A stretch of 64,000 nt of DNA, taken from Roseburia_C sp031555935. GTDB taxonomy: Bacteria; Bacillota; Clostridia; Lachnospirales; Lachnospiraceae. The notes below the pieces were generated by a model that had not been told where the DNA came from, searched no databases, and saw nothing but the letters and a program-made list of their open reading frames with translations. Positions 59,109 through 64,000 of this stretch are shown here, one piece after another. The stretch is from positions 1-64,000 of the forward strand of contig JAVBTX010000035.1 of assembly GCA_031555935.1 (NCBI GenBank), in the 5' to 3' direction. Made by a program: the position numbers and the translations under genes. How positions within the stretch are numbered: the first letter of the stretch is position 1; the number at the start of each line of letters is the position of its first letter.

Positions 59109-60866
59109 ATGGATATATTTGGAATACTATCGCTAATCGGCGGATTGGCACTATTTTTATACGGAATGAGCGTTATGGGCGGCGGCTTGGAAAAAATATC
59201 CGGTGGTAAATTAGAGCGGATCTTAGAGAAGCTGACATCAAACCCATTTAAAGCCGTATTACTTGGTGCCGGCGTAACCGCTGTCATTCAATCATCATCC
59301 GCAACGACGGTAATGGTAGTTGGATTTGTAAACTCTGGCATTATGAAGCTTTCCCAGGCAATTGGGATTGTGATGGGTGCCAATGTGGGAACCACAGTAA
59401 CATCATGGATTTTAAGTTTGACCGGTATTCAGGGCGACAGCATCTGGATAAAGATGCTGAAACCATCATCATTTTCGCCAATCTTGGCGGTAATTGGTGT
59501 CATCCTGTATATGTCAGGGAAAAACAGCAAGAAAAAGGATGTTGGTGAAATACTGTTAGGCTTTGCGGTGTTGATGTTTGGTATGGAAGCAATGAGTGGA
59601 GCGGTTGGACCGTTGGCTGAAGTACCGGAATTTACTAATATATTAACGATGTTCCGTAACCCAATCCTCGGTATTCTGGTAGGTGCAATTTTAACGGCCG
59701 TTATTCAGAGTTCCTCGGCATCGGTGGGAATTTTGCAGGCCCTTTCGGTAACCGGAGCATTTACCTATGGCTCGGTAATTCCAATTATTATGGGTCAGAA
59801 CATCGGAACATGTGTCACGGCGATGCTATCCTCGATTGGCGCAAATCGCAATGCCAAACGGACGGCATTTGTCCATTTATATTTTAATATAATCGGAACA
59901 GTAGTGTTCTCGCTGCTATACTATTCAGCAAATGCTATTTTTGAGTTTTCATTTGCGAATGAGACTGTGGGTGTGGCGGGAATTGCTCTGATTCATAGTA
60001 TTTTTAACATATTTACCACCTTACTGTTGTTGCCATTTACCAAACTATTAGAGAAATTGGCATATCTCACCCTTCCAGTTTTGGACGAAGAGAAAAATAT
60101 CGTAAAAGAAGAACTAACGTTGTTAGATGAACGTTTCTTAGCAACACCATCGTTTGCAATTGAACAGTGCTATACCGCATCCAGACAGATGGCTGAGATT
60201 AGCCGGGATACATTTTTTGCAGCAATGGAGTTGTTAAATCAATATTCTGATGAAAAAGTGGCAGAGATTATCGAAAAAGAAGAACTGCTTGACCATTATG
60301 AGGATAAGATTCGTGGCTACTTAACGAGACTGAGCAGTGAGAATGTGAGTCATGCTGACAGCCAGAATGTATCAACATTATTACATTGTATCACTGATAT
60401 TGAGCGTATTTCGGACCATGCTGTCAATGTTGTTGAATGCGTGCAGGAAATGCAGAAAAAAGAATTGGAATTTTCCAAGAAAGCGGTCGAGGAAATGGGC
60501 ATCTTCGCAAGTGCCATCCATGATATTCTAGAGCGTTCAGTTCGTGCGTTTGTAACCGAGGACCTGGAATTGGCAACAAGTGTAGAGCCATTGGAGGAAG
60601 TGATTGACGAGCTGAATAAAAGTGTTAAAAAGCGTCATATCAAGCGGCTTCGCAAAGGAAAATGCACGATTGAACTCGGTCTGGTGCTATCAGATATTGC
60701 GACCAACTACGAGCGAGTGGCCGACCATTGCTCAAATATTGCAGTATATATGATTCAGATTCAAGATGGTGAGTTGGAAGAGCATGAATATATCAATCAG
60801 TTAAAAGAGAATGACAACTTTAATTCACAGGTAGAAAATTATAAAAAGATATATATGCTTCCATAA
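59109..60866 (+). CDS. Na/Pi cotransporter family protein with PhoU-like domain
   Basis: A 585-aa protein. The membrane part (1-320) contains the two inverted Na/Pi repeats with QSSSATTVMVVGFVNSG (about residue 61) and QSSSASVGILQALS (about 203). The C-terminal part (about 350-570) is a PhoU-like helical domain with CITDIERISDHAVNVVE and ATNYERVADHCSNIA. It moves phosphate with sodium, probably as a low-affinity or export route, and may connect to Pho signalling. It is followed 18 bp later by the PhoB-like regulator gene. Confidence 0.93.
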   Translation: MDIFGILSLIGGLALFLYGMSVMGGGLEKISGGKLERILEKLTSNPFKAVLLGAGVTAVIQSSSATTVMVVGFVNSGIMKLSQAIGIVMGANVGTTVTSWILSLTGIQGDSIWIKMLKPSSFSPILAVIGVILYMSGKNSKKKDVGEILLGFAVLMFGMEAMSGAVGPLAEVPEFTNILTMFRNPILGILVGAILTAVIQSSSASVGILQALSVTGAFTYGSVIPIIMGQNIGTCVTAMLSSIGANRNAKRTAFVHLYFNIIGTVVFSLLYYSANAIFEFSFANETVGVAGIALIHSIFNIFTTLLLLPFTKLLEKLAYLTLPVLDEEKNIVKEELTLLDERFLATPSFAIEQCYTASRQMAEISRDTFFAAMELLNQYSDEKVAEIIEKEELLDHYEDKIRGYLTRLSSENVSHADSQNVSTLLHCITDIERISDHAVNVVECVQEMQKKELEFSKKAVEEMGIFASAIHDILERSVRAFVTEDLELATSVEPLEEVIDELNKSVKKRHIKRLRKGKCTIELGLVLSDIATNYERVADHCSNIAVYMIQIQDGELEEHEYINQLKENDNFNSQVENYKKIYMLP

Positions 60867-60884
60867 AGAAACGGAGGGACCCCA

Positions 60885-61559
60885 ATGTCCTTAATTTATA
60901 TCGTAGAAGATGATGTAAATATTCGGGAAATAGAGCGATATGCGCTAAAGAACAGCGGCTATTCCGTGAGCGAGTTTGATTGCGGAAAAGAGCTGTTTTT
61001 GGCTACCGAAAAAGAGATACCAAGCCTTATTATATTAGATATTATGCTTCCGGGAGAAGATGGGCTGGATATTCTGACTAATATTCGTAAAAATCATGCA
61101 CTGGAGAAAGTACCGGTGATAATGGTGACGGCGAAAACCTCAGAGATTGACAAGGTACGCGGTCTTGATATGGGGGCAGATGATTATATTACCAAGCCGT
61201 TTGGTGTGATGGAGCTAATCTCTAGAGTAAAGGCATTACTGCGCCGAACTCAGCCGGAAATGGAAGATAAGGAACAGCTAATGTGTGCGGGTATTACGCT
61301 GGACACAGAAAGACATGTGGTGAAGGTCGATCAAAAACCATGTGAGCTGACGTTTAAAGAATTTGAATTGTTAAGATATTTAATGATTAATGAAGGAATT
61401 GTTCTATCGCGGGATAAAATAATGAATCACGTATGGGGTTTTGAGTATGAAGGCGAAAGCCGCACGGTGGATATGCATATCAAAACGCTTCGCCAGAAAT
61501 TAGGTGAAGGCGGTGCAGTAATTAAGACCGTTCGAAATGTGGGATATCTGATCGAGTAA
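60885..61559 (+). CDS. PhoB-like response regulator (OmpR family)
   Basis: A 224-aa regulator with an N-terminal receiver (phosphoacceptor D52 in IILDIMLPGEDG, lysine in YITKPFG) and a C-terminal winged helix ending TVDMHIKTLRQKLGEGG and TVRNVGYLIE. Its place between phosphate transport genes and a PhoR-like kinase suggests that it controls the pst operon through the Pho box. SD GGAGGG lies before the ATG. Confidence 0.9.
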   Translation: MSLIYIVEDDVNIREIERYALKNSGYSVSEFDCGKELFLATEKEIPSLIILDIMLPGEDGLDILTNIRKNHALEKVPVIMVTAKTSEIDKVRGLDMGADDYITKPFGVMELISRVKALLRRTQPEMEDKEQLMCAGITLDTERHVVKVDQKPCELTFKEFELLRYLMINEGIVLSRDKIMNHVWGFEYEGESRTVDMHIKTLRQKLGEGGAVIKTVRNVGYLIE

Positions 61560-61585
61560 TCTGGGATGGACAAACGAGGTATCAT

Positions 61586-62899
61586 ATGAAAAGACGTATC
61601 AGATCCAGCTTTATGCTGGTATGCATGATTGCAATTGCCACAGCTACGGCCGTTGCCATGTTTTTGTATTATCAGATTCTCAAAGAGCAGGTGTTTTCGG
61701 ATTTAAAATCCTATGCACATATTATAACGGAAACAGATTTGGCAGAAATAAGCGGAGAAGAGGGCTATAACCCGTGGCAGGATGAACTGCGAATTACATT
61801 GATTGACGAAAATGGGGATGTATTGTATGAAAGCTACGCCAACAAGGGAGAAATGGACAATCACCGAGAACGCCCAGAGATAGATCAGGCCTTTTCTAAT
61901 GGCGAAGGAACTGCGGTACGTTGGTCTGCAACGGCCTTAATGCATACTTTTTACTATGCCGCCAAGCAGGCAGATGGAAAGGTACTTCGCATTGGAAAAG
62001 ATTCAAATAGTATTATGGACCTGGTTGAAAATTCCATTACAATGGTGTGTGCAGTGGCCGTATTGATATTCTTTTTATGTGTGTGGCTCTCATATTACTT
62101 AACGAAAAAACTAGTAGAACCAATTGAAAAGCTGGCAACGAATATTGTTTTGGTTGATGAGTCCCGGGTATATGAGGAAATTCAACCATTTGTAACGACT
62201 ATCAAGGAACAGCATGTCAGCATTTTAAATAATGCGCATTTACGTCAAGAGTTTACAGCCAACATTTCACATGAGCTGAAAACTCCACTGACCGCGATTT
62301 CCGGATATGCAGAATTAATCGGTAATGGGATGGCTGATGCCGAAGACACCAGACGGTTTGCCGGTGAAATCGGACAGAACTCGGGCCGCTTGCTGACGTT
62401 GATCAATGATATCATTAAACTGTCAGAACTAGATTCCGCAGAATTTGAGATTGACTATGAACCAATTGATTTGTATGAGACAGCGTCAAGCTGTATTGAT
62501 TCGATGAGAATGCAAGCATCAAAACAAGATATCATCATGAGCTTGGTCGGGGAGACTACAATGGTCCGCTCAAATAAGGGCTTGATGGAAGAATTATTGT
62601 ATAATCTATGCAGCAATGCGGTAAGATATAATAAAAGGGGCGGAAGCGTAACCGTGACCGTGACCACAAAATCGGGTCGGCCATATTTGTCGGTCGAAGA
62701 TACCGGTATTGGAATATCAACCGAGCATCAGCAGCGAATTTTTGAACGTTTCTACCGTGTCGACAAGAGTCGTTCCAAATCGACAGGTGGCACAGGGCTT
62801 GGTTTGGCGATTGTAAAACATATTGTCGTTCAACATGAGGCTCAGATGACCTTAGAGAGTGTAGAAGGTAAGGGAACGCGGATTGAGATAATCTTCTAA
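61586..62899 (+). CDS. PhoR-like sensor histidine kinase
   Basis: A 437-aa membrane kinase with two membrane helices (about 8-28 and 150-172) around an extracellular domain, a HAMP-like linker, the dimerisation domain with phosphoacceptor H229 in ISHELKTPLTAISGYAE, and a full ATP-binding domain (N box LYNLCSNAVRY, G1 DTGIGIS, G2 GGTGLGLAI). Its partner is the regulator 26 bp upstream. PhoR assignment rests on context; signal recognition is unproven. Confidence 0.9.
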   Translation: MKRRIRSSFMLVCMIAIATATAVAMFLYYQILKEQVFSDLKSYAHIITETDLAEISGEEGYNPWQDELRITLIDENGDVLYESYANKGEMDNHRERPEIDQAFSNGEGTAVRWSATALMHTFYYAAKQADGKVLRIGKDSNSIMDLVENSITMVCAVAVLIFFLCVWLSYYLTKKLVEPIEKLATNIVLVDESRVYEEIQPFVTTIKEQHVSILNNAHLRQEFTANISHELKTPLTAISGYAELIGNGMADAEDTRRFAGEIGQNSGRLLTLINDIIKLSELDSAEFEIDYEPIDLYETASSCIDSMRMQASKQDIIMSLVGETTMVRSNKGLMEELLYNLCSNAVRYNKRGGSVTVTVTTKSGRPYLSVEDTGIGISTEHQQRIFERFYRVDKSRSKSTGGTGLGLAIVKHIVVQHEAQMTLESVEGKGTRIEIIF

Positions 62900-62906
62900 A
62901 AAAGGA

Positions 62907-62935
62907 TTGACAAAAATTGACATATTCGCTATATT
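62907..62935 (+). promoter_or_regulatory. Promoter of the mntP operon
   Basis: TTGACA (62907-62912), 17 bp, TATATT (62930-62935). Transcription would start just before the riboswitch. Confidence 0.85.
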
Positions 62936-62944
62936 AAGAAAATA

Positions 62945-63072
62945 CTCGTGAGGGAGTAATTCGCGTGAATACGTGATTTGTCAACAACCTCGGTTAGGCT
63001 TCGGCCATAAAAACCTGGCAAATCTTAAAGAATGAGACTCATGTATGCATTGGGGCATACGTGGGTCTTTTT
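62945..63072 (+). ncRNA. yybP-ykoY-type (manganese) riboswitch with terminator
   Basis: The leader shows the family elements GAGGGAGTAATTCGCG, TGTCAACAACC and the closing GAGACTCATG. CGTGAG (62947-62952) can pair with CTCATG (63038-63043) to form P1. The same CTCATG is also used by a terminator (63036-63067 arms, loop ATTGGG, then TTTTT). Mn2+ binding would stabilise P1 and prevent termination, turning on the exporter. This is the known logic of the class upstream of mntP genes. Confidence 0.85.
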
Positions 63073-63091
63073 GAATGAAAGGAAGAGAGAG

Positions 63092-63673
63092 ATGGGATTA
63101 TTTGTTACACTTTTTTTAATTGGTGTCGGACTAGCAATGGATGCCTTTGCAGTATCCATTTGTAAAGGATTATCCATGCGGAAGGTCAATGTAAAACAAT
63201 GTTTCGTGATTGGTTTGTTTTTCGGCGGCTTTCAGGCCTTGATGCCATTTGTCGGCTGGTTGTTAGGAAGTCAATTTGAAAGCTATATTACCGGCATTGA
63301 CCATTGGATTGCCTTTATTTTATTAGGTATTATCGGTGGGAAAATGATTATGGAGGCGGTCAAGGGAAAAGAAGAAAGTGTTGAAATCCAGGAAATGGAC
63401 CCGCCGCTTAACATGAAGGAAATGTTTGTCCTTGCAATCGCGACCAGCATTGATGCATTAGCAGTGGGAATAACATTTGCATTTTTGGACATGCCAATTG
63501 TTAAAGCGATTACAATTATCGGTGTTACCACGTTCGTAATTTCCGTATTAGGCGTATATGTCGGAAACTTCTTTGGTAATAAGTATAAGAGTAAAGCGGA
63601 ACTAGCGGGTGGGATTATTCTAGTATTAATTGGACTAAAGATTTTATTGGAACACTTAGGAATCATGGGATAA
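63092..63673 (+). CDS. mntP: Manganese efflux pump MntP
   Basis: A 193-aa membrane protein with six hydrophobic segments and the MntP signatures GLAMDAFAVSICKGL (near residue 13) and ATSIDALAVGITFAF, whose aspartates line the Mn2+ path. It exports excess manganese. I chose the ATG at 63092 with AAGGAAGAGA upstream; an earlier in-frame ATG at 63032 lies inside the riboswitch terminator. Control by the Mn riboswitch supports the assignment. Confidence 0.95.
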   Translation: MGLFVTLFLIGVGLAMDAFAVSICKGLSMRKVNVKQCFVIGLFFGGFQALMPFVGWLLGSQFESYITGIDHWIAFILLGIIGGKMIMEAVKGKEESVEIQEMDPPLNMKEMFVLAIATSIDALAVGITFAFLDMPIVKAITIIGVTTFVISVLGVYVGNFFGNKYKSKAELAGGIILVLIGLKILLEHLGIMG

Positions 63674-63687
63674 ATGGAGGATAAAGA

Positions 63688-64000
63688 ATGACTTATATAT
63701 TACTGATTATTGGATTTATACTATTAATTAAGGGTGCTGATTATTTTGTTGAGGGCAGCTCAGCAGTGGCCAAAAAGTTACACATACCGTCAATTATTAT
63801 TGGTTTGACAATTGTGGCAATGGGGACCTCACTACCAGAAGCGGCGGTTAGTCTGACGGCATCCCTGGGTGGAAACAACGAGCTGGCAGTCAGCAATGTC
63901 ATTGGTTCCAACATTTTTAACCTGATGGTGGTGTGTGGTTTTTGTTCACTCTTCATTCCGTTGCAGGTAGAGAAATCAACACTTAAAAAAGAATTTCCAT
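63688..64000 (+). CDS. Na+/Ca2+ exchanger family protein (partial, CaxA/YrbG-like)
   Basis: The first 104 codons of a membrane antiporter run off the window. It shows the alpha-1 repeat of the CaCA family (GLTIVAMGTSLPEAAVSLTA) and GSNIFNLMVVCG. SD GGAGG lies 8 bases before the ATG, 14 bp after the mntP stop, so it is probably co-transcribed with mntP and controlled by the same riboswitch. It could move Ca2+ or, given the context, Mn2+. Confidence 0.88.
   Translation, partial: MTYILLIIGFILLIKGADYFVEGSSAVAKKLHIPSIIIGLTIVAMGTSLPEAAVSLTASLGGNNELAVSNVIGSNIFNLMVVCGFCSLFIPLQVEKSTLKKEFP

Overview
The window looks like the chromosome of a low-GC, strictly anaerobic Gram-positive bacterium, most likely a member of Clostridia close to Lachnospiraceae. 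The pointers are a T-box leader on tyrS, purine-rich Shine-Dalgarno sites on nearly every gene, PadR and YesN/YesM-type regulators, an iron alcohol dehydrogenase, a desulfoferrodoxin-type superoxide reductase, and secreted proteins built from Ig-like, InlB-type and GLUG repeats. No IS element, prophage or CRISPR array is visible. The genus cannot be fixed from sequence alone.

Region 1 (1-23.6 kb) is mostly housekeeping. It opens with the 3' end of a 23S rRNA gene, a spacer without a recognisable 5S gene, and tRNA-Asn, tRNA-Glu and tRNA-Cys. Next come a PadR regulator with its membrane partner, tyrS behind a tyrosine T-box, a 1210-aa modular surface protein, a MATE exporter, an iron alcohol dehydrogenase and a second, inverted tRNA-Cys copy. 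Then follow a glycosyltransferase / papain-like / YbhN-type operon, a TVP38-type membrane protein, a MoxR-DUF58-DUF4129 operon, superoxide reductase, an RsmH-type methyltransferase, an Fpg/Nei-type glycosylase lacking its N-terminal proline, a FAD/Rieske oxidoreductase and a DUF4180 protein.

Region 2 (23.6-50.9 kb) is the accessory part and the most interesting. Two paralogous cassettes lie head to tail. Each has a giant GLUG-repeat surface protein, a second surface protein, a YesM-type histidine kinase and a YesN-type response regulator on the minus strand, with a divergent family-1 solute-binding protein on the plus strand. Neither cassette has transporter permeases or an ATPase. The pair is flanked by direct repeats of about 1.1 kb, each carrying an Rpn-family nuclease gene and a conserved set of upstream hairpins. 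A short remnant resembling the rpn 3' end lies between the cassettes. Paired ATGGATTATCTTC-like sites about 20 bp apart sit upstream of both surface-protein operons and of one regulator operon. This suggests that the binding proteins and kinases sense a ligand and that the regulators switch on the surface proteins. Each rpn gene has a well-placed internal start that would encode its C-terminal domain alone, as in the Rpn gene-within-gene toxin-antitoxin/antiphage systems.

Region 3 (51-64 kb) begins with an ECF sigma factor, its membrane anti-sigma partner and a small SH3-domain protein, followed by a DUF2935 protein. A 243-bp nearly palindromic, GC-rich non-coding element comes next. The phosphate module then runs pstS-pstC-pstA-pstB-phoU, a Na/Pi cotransporter, and a PhoB/PhoR-like pair, with a Pho box before pstS. 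The PstS protein is circularly permuted relative to the classical order. The window ends with a yybP-ykoY-type (manganese) riboswitch controlling mntP and a truncated Na+/Ca2+ exchanger gene.
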